A DNA stretch of 34,932 bases from Ectobacillus panaciterrae DSM 19096 (GCF_000430785.1 NZ_AUMR01000057.1:1-34932); one strand, 5' to 3'; shown: positions 25,983 through 33,191, numbered from the stretch's first letter. Notes: generated by a model from the letters alone, not told the origin. Made by a program: numbers and translations.

Positions 25983-25998
25983 GTTTAATCGTTTAATC
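25983..25998. promoter_or_regulatory. Possible ArsR operator (direct repeat)
   Basis: GTTTAATC occurs twice in tandem 14 bp upstream of the ArsR-type start, overlapping the expected promoter-leader. ArsR dimers usually bind inverted repeats, so this is a weak candidate. Confidence 0.25.
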
Positions 25999-26157
25999 TT
26001 ACGAACCTATATTAGCACAAAATTTAATGAAAAATTCATTGGGAAAGAAAATCGAGACGAAGAACCATGTGCATTATGGTTCTAACCGTCTTAATCAGTA
26101 GTCTGGAATTCTAACTATTAAATTATTCTGCCCGTTAACTTAACGCTGCAGCTCTTG

Positions 26158-26463
26158 TTATTGATTGTTTGGTTTTGTACCATGGTTGTCAATCATAAAA
26201 ACAATACCAAGTCCTGCTAAAGGCGCAGTAATAGAAACAAGTATTAATAAAACTTGCACACCAATATACGCTTTCCATTTACCGATATTCGAACATACTG
26301 CATTCAATGTATTGAAAATTAGTAATGAACCAAACTGTATGAAATTTGAATTCCAAATTTCGTCTATATGTGAACTTGTTCCTTTTTCATCATATGCATG
26401 GCTTCGATACCACTTATCATCTAAGAGGCTGTTCGAAAGGATTTTAATCCTAACATCTTTAAT
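26158..26463 (-). pseudogene. 3' fragment of a membrane protein gene
   Basis: An open frame of ~101 codons without a start, ending TAA at 26160. It reads LDDKWYRSHAYDEKG, then two hydrophobic segments (FIQFGSLLIFNTLN and VLLILVSITAPLAGLGIVF) and a short polar tail. Codon usage and the helix pattern look real, but the 5' part is missing and an in-frame stop lies just before 26464. I do not recognise the family. The truncation lies about 60 bp from the first dif-like site. Confidence 0.5.
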
Positions 26464-26522
26464 TTATCATAAACCTTTCAAAATAAGGTCTGAAAGGTAC
26501 TTTCATAGAGTTCTAGACACTG

Positions 26523-26550
26523 ACTGCCGATAACACTGATTATGTGAACA
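26523..26550 (+). repeat. dif-like XerC/XerD site 1
   Basis: Arms ACTGCCGATAA and TTATGTGAACA around the 6-bp centre CACTGA: 11+6+11, the geometry of Bacillus dif (arms ACTTCCTAGAA and TTATGTAAACT). Two arm changes relative to the other local sites. Confidence 0.55.
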
Positions 26551-26557
26551 AGAAATT

Positions 26558-26590
26558 CCTTCAGAACACAAGGTTTGAAGGGTATTTTTA
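26558..26590 (+). terminator. Terminator between dif-like sites 1 and 2
   Basis: CCTTCA / TGAAGG with a 12-nt loop, then GTATTTTTAT. It corresponds in position to the hairpin at 27603-27634. Confidence 0.5.
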
Positions 26591-26608
26591 TAGTGTCTAG
26601 ATACATTG

Positions 26609-26637
26609 ACTTCCGATAATGATATGTTATGTAAATC
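26609..26637 (+). repeat. dif-like XerC/XerD site 2
   Basis: Arms ACTTCCGATAA and TTATGTAAATC around a 7-bp centre TGATATG. Preceded by CTAGATACATTG and followed by CTCACAT, both shared with site 5. It lies 86 bp after site 1. Confidence 0.6.
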
Positions 26638-26689
26638 TCACATGTATGGAATATACATCCAAAAATCTGAACAAATCGCTTCTTCTAAA

Positions 26690-26698
26690 TGGTACAAT
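26690..26698 (+). promoter_or_regulatory. Extended -10 promoter of cassette 1
   Basis: TGGTACAAT, an extended -10 box, preceded by CGCTTCTTCTRAA. The same block recurs at 27736-27744 before the gene at 27770, so promoter and dif-like site travel together. No clear -35 box. Confidence 0.45.
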
Positions 26699-26721
26699 CA
26701 GGAAAGGGAGGGGAATCTATC

Positions 26722-26889
26722 ATGTTAAAAGTGAAACCTAAGTGTGTAAGTTGCGGAAAAGACATTCAAGGCGGAGAACTTGTTTATGTAGAGCTACGCT
26801 ATCCAGAATATGCTGGCATGACTGAAATAAAGAAATGGCTTGATAACGAAGGAAAAATCCACTGTAAAGAGTGTCACTCTAAACAGTAA
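26722..26889 (+). CDS. Small zinc-ribbon protein (two CxxC)
   Basis: 55 residues with C8-x2-C11 (CVSCGKD) and C49-x2-C52 (HCKECHSKQ), enough to bind one zinc. The central part ELVYVELRYPEYAGMTEIKKW is characteristic of a short Bacillus family of unknown role that databases often mislabel as part of iron transport. The start is ATG 26722, preceded by GGGAGGGG at 8 nt. It is the first gene after dif-like site 2 and is followed, after a small hairpin, by a membrane-protein gene. Confidence 0.75.
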   Translation: MLKVKPKCVSCGKDIQGGELVYVELRYPEYAGMTEIKKWLDNEGKIHCKECHSKQ

Positions 26890-26902
26890 AAGGATATGCT
26901 GG

Positions 26903-26936
26903 GAACCCCTCTCTGAATGGGGAGGAGTTTGCTGTA
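26903..26936 (+). repeat. Short inter-gene hairpin, copy 1
   Basis: AACCCCTCTC...GGGGAGG followed by AGTTTGCTGT. A related copy stands at 27970-28003 in the same relative place, between the first and second gene of its block. Confidence 0.5.
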
Positions 26937-26971
26937 ATTTAAAAATGTACTGACATATTGGAGTGATACAT

Positions 26972-27256
26972 ATGCAGAGATATATAACAACGTCTATTAC
27001 ATCTGTCCTACTCATTACGCAACTGAGCATTCTCTATTTCTGGATTGTTGATTGGCAAAAGGTCGTGACGCAAACAGGCTTAATCATTTGGGGTAGTTCT
27101 ATCCTTGTGGGAATATTGCTGTATTTGATATACCGTAAGTCCAACGAAAAAGTTCTAAGTATAAACAGAAAAGTAGTCTTTGTTTGCACATCTGCGACTA
27201 TCCTTCTGGCTGTGTTGTCATTGCTAATAGAGGTAACAGTAAGCTCTATGCCGTAA
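26972..27256 (+). CDS. Small three-helix membrane protein
   Basis: 94 residues with three hydrophobic segments (about residues 6-24, 35-54 and 66-90) and a short basic loop YRKSNEK. No family recognised. TTGGAGTG lies 6-8 nt before ATG 26972; a GTG three codons earlier is possible but sits on the ribosome binding site. It ends 11 bp before dif-like site 3, so the site marks the downstream border of this gene pair. Confidence 0.6.
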   Translation: MQRYITTSITSVLLITQLSILYFWIVDWQKVVTQTGLIIWGSSILVGILLYLIYRKSNEKVLSINRKVVFVCTSATILLAVLSLLIEVTVSSMP

Positions 27257-27267
27257 ACAGTGAAATG

Positions 27268-27295
27268 ACTTCCGATAAATTATGTTATGTAAACC
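27268..27295 (+). repeat. dif-like XerC/XerD site 3
   Basis: Arms ACTTCCGATAA and TTATGTAAACC around ATTATG: 11+6+11. The right arm differs from B. subtilis dif at one position and the left arm at two. Followed by CTCACATGAATA, as at sites 2 and 5. Confidence 0.65.
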
Positions 27296-27372
27296 TCACA
27301 TGAATAGGATATGCAACCAATCTTCCTCTTTTCAAATGAGCCTAATATAGTAAAATTAGGAAAAACAGGAGG

Positions 27373-27552
27373 TTGTCTATTATTATTTATTATGAAGTAG
27401 TTTGTATAAGTTGTAGAAAAATATTTAGAGTATATGAAGGGACACAGAAATATAAGCAGTTTAAAGAAAATAGGAAAGGGAAATATACCTGTGAACAATG
27501 TAGTCATAATATACGGCTAGAAGCTATAAAAAATTTCTTCAACAAATACTAA
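27373..27552 (+). CDS. Small zinc-ribbon protein, YlaI/DUF2197-like, with unusual start
   Basis: 59 codons with paired cysteines in VCISCRKIF and YTCEQCSHNI, then a basic helix RLEAIKNFFNKY; it resembles the short YlaI-type zinc proteins of Bacillus. No ATG is in frame. AGGAGG (27367-27372) touches TTG 27373 directly, too close, while ATT codons at 27379, 27382 and 27385 have normal spacing. Either a rare ATT start is used or the original ATG has been lost. It lies alone between dif-like sites 3 and 4. Confidence 0.6.
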   Translation: MSIIIYYEVVCISCRKIFRVYEGTQKYKQFKENRKGKYTCEQCSHNIRLEAIKNFFNKY

Positions 27553-27569
27553 ATATCTTTCCTAGAGGA

Positions 27570-27597
27570 ACTTCCGATAACACTAATTATGTAAATA
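27570..27597 (+). repeat. dif-like XerC/XerD site 4
   Basis: Arms ACTTCCGATAA and TTATGTAAATA around CACTAA: 11+6+11. It begins 17 bp after the preceding stop codon. Centre and arms are closest to site 1. Confidence 0.6.
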
Positions 27598-27602
27598 CGA
27601 AT

Positions 27603-27634
27603 GCCCTTCAGACGTTTAACTGGAGGGCATTTTT
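27603..27634 (+). terminator. Terminator between dif-like sites 4 and 5
   Basis: GCCCTTCA / TGGAGGGC (one mismatch-tolerant pair) with a 10-nt loop, then ATTTTTG. Confidence 0.7.
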
Positions 27635-27654
27635 GTAGGTTCCTAGATACATTG

Positions 27655-27683
27655 ATTGCCGATAATGACATGTTATGTAAACC
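27655..27683 (+). repeat. dif-like XerC/XerD site 5
   Basis: Arms ATTGCCGATAA and TTATGTAAACC around a 7-bp centre TGACATG. Upstream CTAGATACATTG and downstream CTCATATAAATACCATATACATCC parallel site 2. It lies 85 bp after site 4. Confidence 0.6.
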
Positions 27684-27735
27684 TCATATAAATACCATAT
27701 ACATCCAATTTTTATAACGAATCGCTTCTTCTGAA

Positions 27736-27744
27736 TGGTACAAT
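27736..27744 (+). promoter_or_regulatory. Extended -10 promoter of cassette 3
   Basis: TGGTACAAT preceded by CGCTTCTTCTGAA, identical to the promoter block at 26690-26698. Confidence 0.45.
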
Positions 27745-27769
27745 AAAGGAAGAAAGAGGTGAATGAGCT

Positions 27770-27970
27770 ATGGCAAAAAGAACAGGTTGGACTTATCTGC
27801 TCATGTTAACCTGGTTATCAGCATTAGTGTCACTATTACTGCCTTTTACAAAGTTGATTCCGAATCAATCTATGTCCTTGGGTATCAGTATTATTGGAAT
27901 GGTCATTGGAGCAGGAGCCAGTCTAACGGGGCTTTATCTACTTAAAAAAACAAATTGTAAGAGCAGATAA
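27770..27970 (+). CDS. Small two-helix membrane protein
   Basis: 66 residues: a short basic N-terminus (MAKRTG), two hydrophobic helices (about 8-28 and 36-58) and a basic tail LKKTNCKSR. No family recognised. AAAGAGGTG lies 9-10 nt before the ATG. It is the first gene after dif-like site 5, the position held by the zinc-ribbon gene in the first block. Confidence 0.65.
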   Translation: MAKRTGWTYLLMLTWLSALVSLLLPFTKLIPNQSMSLGISIIGMVIGAGASLTGLYLLKKTNCKSR

Positions 27971-28003
27971 CACCTCTCTCCAGAACGGGGAGGGGGTTGC
28001 TGT
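27970..28003 (+). repeat. Short inter-gene hairpin, copy 2
   Basis: ACCTCTCTCC...GGGGAGGGGG followed by TTGCTGTGG; related to 26903-26936. Confidence 0.5.
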
Positions 28004-28037
28004 GGCGTTTCATTTTACAAGAGAAGGTGGGAAAACT

Positions 28038-28400
28038 ATGGGAAGAGAAGTACTGTTTGATGATGAAGGTGTAATTCTAAAGCTGAATGGAGTAACAGGA
28101 TTCTTTGCATTAAAACTAAAATTAAAAATGCCTTATAACACGATCAAGAGTGTGTATGTTGACTATTTTGATGCTCCACAATGGATGCTTCGTATGCCTG
28201 GAACATCAATTTCTCCTCTCAATATTTTTGAAGGAAGTTTTAAACACGCTGATGAATGGTACTTTCTTTCTTATGAAAATAGAGTCCCTCTCGTAATGAT
28301 TGAATTAGAAGGTCATGAAAAATACAAATATGTCTTTTTTGAGATTGATGATCCTACCAAAGTAGCGGCAGATATTAGAAAAAATATAAAAGATTTGTAA
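28038..28400 (+). CDS. Hypothetical protein with PH-like beta fold
   Basis: 120 soluble residues. Alternating short strands (GREVLFDDEGVILKLNG, IKSVYVDYF, WYFLSYENR, VPLVMIELEG, YKYVFFEID) followed by a C-terminal helix DPTKVAADIRKNIKDL give the pattern of a bacterial PH-like domain. That is a fold guess from the strand order only. ATG 28038 is preceded by AAGGTGG; an upstream GTG at 28002 lies in the hairpin. A strong terminator follows. Confidence 0.55.
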   Translation: MGREVLFDDEGVILKLNGVTGFFALKLKLKMPYNTIKSVYVDYFDAPQWMLRMPGTSISPLNIFEGSFKHADEWYFLSYENRVPLVMIELEGHEKYKYVFFEIDDPTKVAADIRKNIKDL

Positions 28401-28462
28401 GTAGGGGTACTGATGTCAAAACATGGATGAAATACGACAAGGGGAATATTGTAAATGAATAT

Positions 28463-28507
28463 AACCGAAAACGCTTTTGAGGGAGGGTTTTCGGTTATTT
28501 TTTTTTG
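28463..28507 (+). terminator. Terminator of the cassette block
   Basis: Perfect 10-bp stem AACCGAAAAC / GTTTTCGGTT with a 14-nt loop and a run of ten T. Confidence 0.85.
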
Positions 28508-28654
28508 TTTGGATATGGAAAATCAACCTAAGGAACGGGAGATAAAGTCGTTACTGCAAATCACCAAAAACCTTCGTTCTTGGTCAAAAATAACCTTAGC
28601 GTAACAAAATTGAGGTGTTCACTTCCAGAAAACGTCTTAGTGTATAATATCCGC

Positions 28655-28740
28655 GTTTTGTCGGCACTACCCCATGCCCATCAAGCCAAGAAAACAGGTC
28701 ACCCCCAAAATTTTAACTTGATGGCTAGGGGGTGTTTTTT
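28655..28740 (+). ncRNA. Candidate attenuator or small RNA with interleaved stems
   Basis: A TATAAT box (28643-28648) is followed by ~85 nt ending in a terminator: CACCCCC (28700-28706) with GGGGGTG (28728-28734) and six T. A second pairing, CCATCAAG (28678-28685) with CTTGATGG (28717-28724), uses the terminator loop, so the two stems are mutually exclusive or form a pseudoknot. This is the logic of a transcription attenuator. I do not recognise a known riboswitch class; a short trans-acting RNA with C-rich single strands is the alternative. The next gene begins 170 nt downstream. Confidence 0.45.
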
Positions 28741-28910
28741 GATAAGCATAAGGTTATCTCCCAAAAACGGCTTACTTTATTTCACATTTTTTTGTATTAT
28801 AGGACAATAAACTTTGGAAAGTATAAGGCACAGATATTAGTGAGCACAAAGTATCTTAATCCATTGGTTTATAATAAATCCCAATGGTCTTATTCGGAAA
28901 AGGAGAAGCT

Positions 28911-30251
28911 ATGGCTAAGACATTTAATACAAGAGTAATTGGAATGGGGTTGGCTTTGATTTTTTTAGGTGTCTCTATGCCCCATTGGTTTAGCTTGAAA
29001 CATATAGGATTAAACGTATTAATCAAAAATATGGAACAGAATCCGAACGGAAACTCGCTGCTAGTCATCGCTTTTTTACTAGTTACACTTAATACAATTC
29101 ATGCTCTTCCTCTTTATCTAGGCGCCTTTTTACTAGGTGATCATATAGGAGAGAGATTGCAGCAGAATTGGCTTAAAATAACGATTCCTCTCTCTGTCAT
29201 TCCACTTACGTATGCAATCATCAATTTATCAATTGAAGTGAAACGTAATTTTGGTGGACCAGCCCTCATTTTGCTCTTATCCATTATCTTATTGCAGAGG
29301 TTGAGCAAAGGGAGATTGAACCCGCTCATGAAATCACTTGTTCTGGTTCAAGTCCTTTTTGGAGTGCAATGGCTGGATGAGATACCTTTTCTTACGACCT
29401 ACGGATTTGGGCATGGAGCCATTTCAACTAAAATAAAACAATGGGCAGTTCAAATTGGGTTTGTCCAATCCCTTTCGTTATATAGCTTGGCTTTATGCTC
29501 TATATTCTTAATTAACGCCGTTATCCTAACTGGTTATCTGGTTAGGTGGAGAATTAGCCAGGATCTCCACCGTATAAAATTAGAAGCTCTTGAAGATCGT
29601 TCGAGCAAGGAAGTATTGAATCTCGTTCACGATCTAAAAACCCCGCTAACTTCCATTGAAGGGCTGATTTCTCTAATTGAACTGCGTATTCAAGATGGAA
29701 AAAATAAGGATTATTGTCGTAATATTTCAGCATCTATTCGTTCTATGAGTGAAATGATTTCCGAAATTTTATATGAATCCCGAAAGAGCTGGTGTTCTTT
29801 AAAAGATTTGATTGATTACGTCTGTGCCAGCCGGTTAAGCGGCACTAACACAAATGTAGATATAGAACTGCCGAATAAACCGGAAAACATTCAAATTTGG
29901 ATTAACAAAATCCGGCTGACCCGAGCACTGGTCAATTTGATTAATAATGCCTTTGATGCTGTTGAGGGGCAAGCTGACGGAAAAGTAACCATACAAGTCA
30001 AAGTTCATGGAGAGCAGATTTGGCTAGGAGTATCAGATAATGGGGGAGGGATGACAGCCGAGGAACAGAAAAAGATTTGGCAGGCAGGATACAGTACGAA
30101 ACAGCACCTAGGTATTGGATTACCTTTTGTTCAACAGGTCGCGGAAGCGCATGAGGGGACTGTTTCTATTGAGAGCAGAATGGGAAAAGGTACCACTATT
30201 TGGATTCATTTGTTGAGAGGAGATAATGGTAATGAAAATTTTGGCTATTGA
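28911..30251 (+). CDS. Membrane sensor histidine kinase (GlnK/YcbA-like)
   Basis: 446 residues. Residues 1-~215 hold about six membrane helices without a clear extracellular domain. H-box VHDLKTPLTSIEG carries the phospho-histidine, N-box NLINNAFDAVEG, and ATP-lid motifs SDNGGGM and GIGLPFVQQV follow. The kinase core is of the type paired with CitB/DcuR-like regulators, as in B. subtilis GlnK (YcbA), which senses glutamine. ATG 28911 is 5 nt from AAAGGAG. It overlaps the response regulator by 20 nt. The adjacent gamma-glutamyltransferase suggests a role in glutamine/glutamate supply. Confidence 0.8.
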   Translation: MAKTFNTRVIGMGLALIFLGVSMPHWFSLKHIGLNVLIKNMEQNPNGNSLLVIAFLLVTLNTIHALPLYLGAFLLGDHIGERLQQNWLKITIPLSVIPLTYAIINLSIEVKRNFGGPALILLLSIILLQRLSKGRLNPLMKSLVLVQVLFGVQWLDEIPFLTTYGFGHGAISTKIKQWAVQIGFVQSLSLYSLALCSIFLINAVILTGYLVRWRISQDLHRIKLEALEDRSSKEVLNLVHDLKTPLTSIEGLISLIELRIQDGKNKDYCRNISASIRSMSEMISEILYESRKSWCSLKDLIDYVCASRLSGTNTNVDIELPNKPENIQIWINKIRLTRALVNLINNAFDAVEGQADGKVTIQVKVHGEQIWLGVSDNGGGMTAEEQKKIWQAGYSTKQHLGIGLPFVQQVAEAHEGTVSIESRMGKGTTIWIHLLRGDNGNENFGY

Positions 30252-30840
30252 TGATGACGCTTCCATTCGCTATATGTTAAGCGAGATTTGTGATTTTGCC
30301 GGATGGACGGCTGTAGTCTGCAGTAATGGAAAAGAGGGTGTTGCGGAATTTCTAAAGAACGGGTCGGATGTTGTCTTGGTTGATTATCATATGCCGGAAA
30401 TGGACGGTTTGATGACAGTTCAAGAAATCAGGAGGTTCAATAAGGAAGTTCCGATTCTAGTTTTAACAGTGGATGAACGGCAGGAGGTCGCTGATCGCTT
30501 TCTAGATGAAGGAGCAACAGATTTTGCACTCAAACCGGTGAAAGCACCGGATCTTATTTCCCGGATTCAACTGCATAGACGACTCTTAGAGGCGACCCGG
30601 AAAAAATATGAGGATGCCTTTGTGGCCAAGGGAATCAGTCAAACGACTCTATCTCACATTGTAAGCTTTTTAAGTTCCTGTGATCATCCCTGCACGATCG
30701 ATGAAATTATGAAGGAGATCGGATTAGCTTATCCCACCGTCTATCGTTATGTAGTTCATCTCATGCAAACAGGAAAAGTCCGTACAATTGTGAGTTATCA
30801 AAAGATGGGCAGACCTAAAAATCTCTATCAATGGATATGA
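30232..30840 (+). CDS. Response regulator with CitB/DcuR-type HTH
   Basis: 202 residues. The receiver (1-120) has acidic pocket DDD, phospho-acceptor Asp in VLVDYHMPEMDG and Lys in LKPV. The C-terminal HTH (about 140-202) has TIDEIMKEIGLAYPTVYRYVVHL and ends GRPKNLYQW, the hallmark of the CitB/DcuR group. It is shorter than B. subtilis GlnL (~314). ATG 30232 has GAGAGGAG at 9 nt; ATG 30226 is too close. Coupled to the kinase. The likely target is the gamma-glutamyltransferase gene 170 nt downstream. Confidence 0.85.
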   Translation: MKILAIDDDASIRYMLSEICDFAGWTAVVCSNGKEGVAEFLKNGSDVVLVDYHMPEMDGLMTVQEIRRFNKEVPILVLTVDERQEVADRFLDEGATDFALKPVKAPDLISRIQLHRRLLEATRKKYEDAFVAKGISQTTLSHIVSFLSSCDHPCTIDEIMKEIGLAYPTVYRYVVHLMQTGKVRTIVSYQKMGRPKNLYQWI

Positions 30841-31010
30841 AACCTACTGTTTAAAGCATAAGTTTTGATTCCGAAACCGTATCTAAGGTGAAGGAGACAA
30901 GACTTATGCTTTTTACTTTTTCTCTTTTTTTTCTATTTTATAAAAAAAAAAGAGTAGATATAATTTTTGTAGTCAGAAAATTTAATGAATTGAGAAAAGG
31001 AGGATTATTA

Positions 31011-33092
31011 ATGCAATACCTAAAGAGTTTTATTTTAGTTGTTTTTAGCTTTTTTTGTATGATCACACCAGCTTTTGCCAATGTGCCTGGAGTGGATGAC
31101 TCAATGAAAAAAGGGGCAACGCAAGGAATAGTATCAGCTTCTCATCCATTAGCTGCTGAGGCGGGAAAAAAAATATTAGAACAAGGTGGGAATGCGGTAG
31201 ATGCGGCAGCAGCCATTCAATTATCGTTAAACGCTGTTGAACCAATGATGTCCGGAATTGGCGGTGGTGGCTTTATGATGATTTACCGCAAAGATGAAAA
31301 TAAAATAACGATGATTGATAGTCGTGAAGTGGCTCCGAAGAACGTAACGCCTGAACTTTTTTTAGATGAAAAAGGCAAACCAGTTCCTTTTAATGAGCGT
31401 CATACAAGTGGAAAAGCAGTAGCTGTTCCAGGCACAATAAAGGGAGTTGAAACAGCTCTTGAGAAATATGGAACGATGAAATTATCTCAAGTTATTGAAC
31501 CAGCCGTTGAGCAAGCCGAAAAAGGTATTAAAGTCAACTGGTCGATGGCTCAATATATCAATGAAAATGTAGAAAAACTTCAAAAATATCAAACAGCAGC
31601 GAACGTATTTGTTCCAAACGGTAAACCATTAAAAGAAGGAAATATTCTTGTTCAACCAGATCTGGCAAAGACGCTTAAGTTAATTCAACAACAAGGGTCT
31701 AAAGCATTTTATACAGGGGAAATTGGTGAAGCACTTGTCAAAGAAGTGCAAAAACGTGGAGGAGCGATGACAACAGAAGATCTGAAAAACTATGTGGTAA
31801 AAGAAAGAGAACCTGTTAAATCGAATTATCGAGGCTTTGAAGTTGTAAGTGCAGCTCCGCCAAGTTCAGGTGGTTTGACTGTTCAAGAAATCTTGAAATT
31901 AATGGAAGGTTACGATGTCCAGAAGATGGGAGTGAACTCACCAGAATATCTTCATCATCTAACGGAAGCGATGCATTTGGCTTATGCTGATCGAGCAGCT
32001 TATATGGCAGATGAAGATTTTTATGATGTACCGACAAAAGGACTTTTAGATGAAGAATATATAAAAGAAAGAAGAAAGCTTATTAATCCAAAGAAGGCTA
32101 CTGCTGATGTAAAAGAAGGCGATCCGTGGAAGTATGAAGGCAAGGAATCTTCTTCTCAAGTGAAAGTAAAAGAAGAACATCCTATCGGACAAACAACTCA
32201 CTTCTCTGTCATGGATAAATGGGGTAATATGGTTTCCTATACGACAACGATTGAACAAGTATTTGGATCGGGTATTATGGTTCCAGATTATGGATTTATG
32301 CTAAACAATGAAATGACAGACTTTGACGCAACACCGGGTGGCGTCAACCAAGTAGAGCCAGGAAAACGACCAAGAAGCAGCATGTCACCAACCTTTCTTT
32401 TAAAAGATGGGCAGCCGTTTATGGCCATTGGTTCTCCAGGTGGGCCGACGATTATCGCATCAGTCGTTGAAACAATTATGAACGTTATCGATCATCAAAT
32501 GCCAATTCAAGAAGCGATTTTAACACCTCGTATTTATTCAGGCGGCTATCCGACTGTTAGATGGGAACCAGGAATTGATCAAAATACAAGATTAGAATTA
32601 ATGGCAAAAGGGCATGCGTTTGAAGAAAAACCAGAAAATATCGGAAATGTACAGGCAGTTATTTTTGATTATGAAAATGGCAAAATGTACGGAGGAGCCG
32701 ATAATACAAGAGAAGGAACGGTTCTAGGTGTGGATGCGATGTCGTATAGGTCAAAAAAGCCAAAAGAAATAAAAGAAGAGAATAAAGGACCGTTTACCCT
32801 AAAAGTAAATAATGTAGTTTATCCGTATACAGCTGACCAGATGAAGATAATAGACGGAAAACCTTATATTCAATCAGATAAATTGCTTCTCGGTTTAGGT
32901 GCCATTGAATCAACGGATTTAAAAACATATAAACCAGATAAAGAATCGTATTTACCCGTTATAAAAGTCGCAGAGTCGTTAGGATATAAAGTAAATTGGA
33001 ACGAAAAAGATAAAGTGATACTGTTGGAAAAAGACCTATCTGATCATAATAGTCCAAATGACGATGAAGATGGTGATATTATCACAAAATAA
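31011..33092 (+). CDS. ggt: Secreted gamma-glutamyltransferase with C-terminal extension
   Basis: 693 residues. A cleavable signal peptide ends ITPAFA|NVPG near residue 23. It is an Ntn-hydrolase: autocleavage is expected before Thr395 in GQTTHFSV, giving large and small subunits. SGIGGGGFM, the substrate region RPRSSMSPTF and SPGGPTI are family blocks. It hydrolyses or transfers gamma-glutamyl groups of glutathione, glutamine or poly-gamma-glutamate outside the cell. Unlike B. subtilis Ggt (587), it continues for ~95 residues (about 595-693) resembling a copper amine oxidase N1-like domain (VNNVVYPY…LPVIKVAESLGYKVNW), often found in surface proteins. ATG 31011 has AAAAGGAGG; upstream in-frame ATG 30888 is rejected. 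Confidence 0.93.
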   Translation: MQYLKSFILVVFSFFCMITPAFANVPGVDDSMKKGATQGIVSASHPLAAEAGKKILEQGGNAVDAAAAIQLSLNAVEPMMSGIGGGGFMMIYRKDENKITMIDSREVAPKNVTPELFLDEKGKPVPFNERHTSGKAVAVPGTIKGVETALEKYGTMKLSQVIEPAVEQAEKGIKVNWSMAQYINENVEKLQKYQTAANVFVPNGKPLKEGNILVQPDLAKTLKLIQQQGSKAFYTGEIGEALVKEVQKRGGAMTTEDLKNYVVKEREPVKSNYRGFEVVSAAPPSSGGLTVQEILKLMEGYDVQKMGVNSPEYLHHLTEAMHLAYADRAAYMADEDFYDVPTKGLLDEEYIKERRKLINPKKATADVKEGDPWKYEGKESSSQVKVKEEHPIGQTTHFSVMDKWGNMVSYTTTIEQVFGSGIMVPDYGFMLNNEMTDFDATPGGVNQVEPGKRPRSSMSPTFLLKDGQPFMAIGSPGGPTIIASVVETIMNVIDHQMPIQEAILTPRIYSGGYPTVRWEPGIDQNTRLELMAKGHAFEEKPENIGNVQAVIFDYENGKMYGGADNTREGTVLGVDAMSYRSKKPKEIKEENKGPFTLKVNNVVYPYTADQMKIIDGKPYIQSDKLLLGLGAIESTDLKTYKPDKESYLPVIKVAESLGYKVNWNEKDKVILLEKDLSDHNSPNDDEDGDIITK

Positions 33093-33157
33093 ATTCTTTT
33101 ATACAATCTCGGTTTTGCTGCAAGAAATCTATGATTTCTTGGACAGGATAATAATCA

Positions 33158-33191
33158 AATACCCTCCTATCTAAAAAAGTAGGAGGGTATT
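33158..33191 (+). terminator. Terminator of ggt
   Basis: Perfect 12-bp stem AATACCCTCCTA / TAGGAGGGTATT with a 10-nt loop; weak T-run. A smaller hairpin AAGAAATC / GATTTCTT precedes it at 33122-33140. Confidence 0.65.

Noticed and set aside
26165-26533. 122-codon plus-strand frame
   Set aside because: The minus strand of the same region carries a better protein-like frame with two membrane helices; the plus frame is its shadow and has no ribosome binding site.
30888-31010. 41-residue extension of gamma-glutamyltransferase
   Set aside because: A standard signal peptide begins at ATG 31011 with AAAAGGAGG before it; the extension is poly-A/T derived and would bury the signal peptide.
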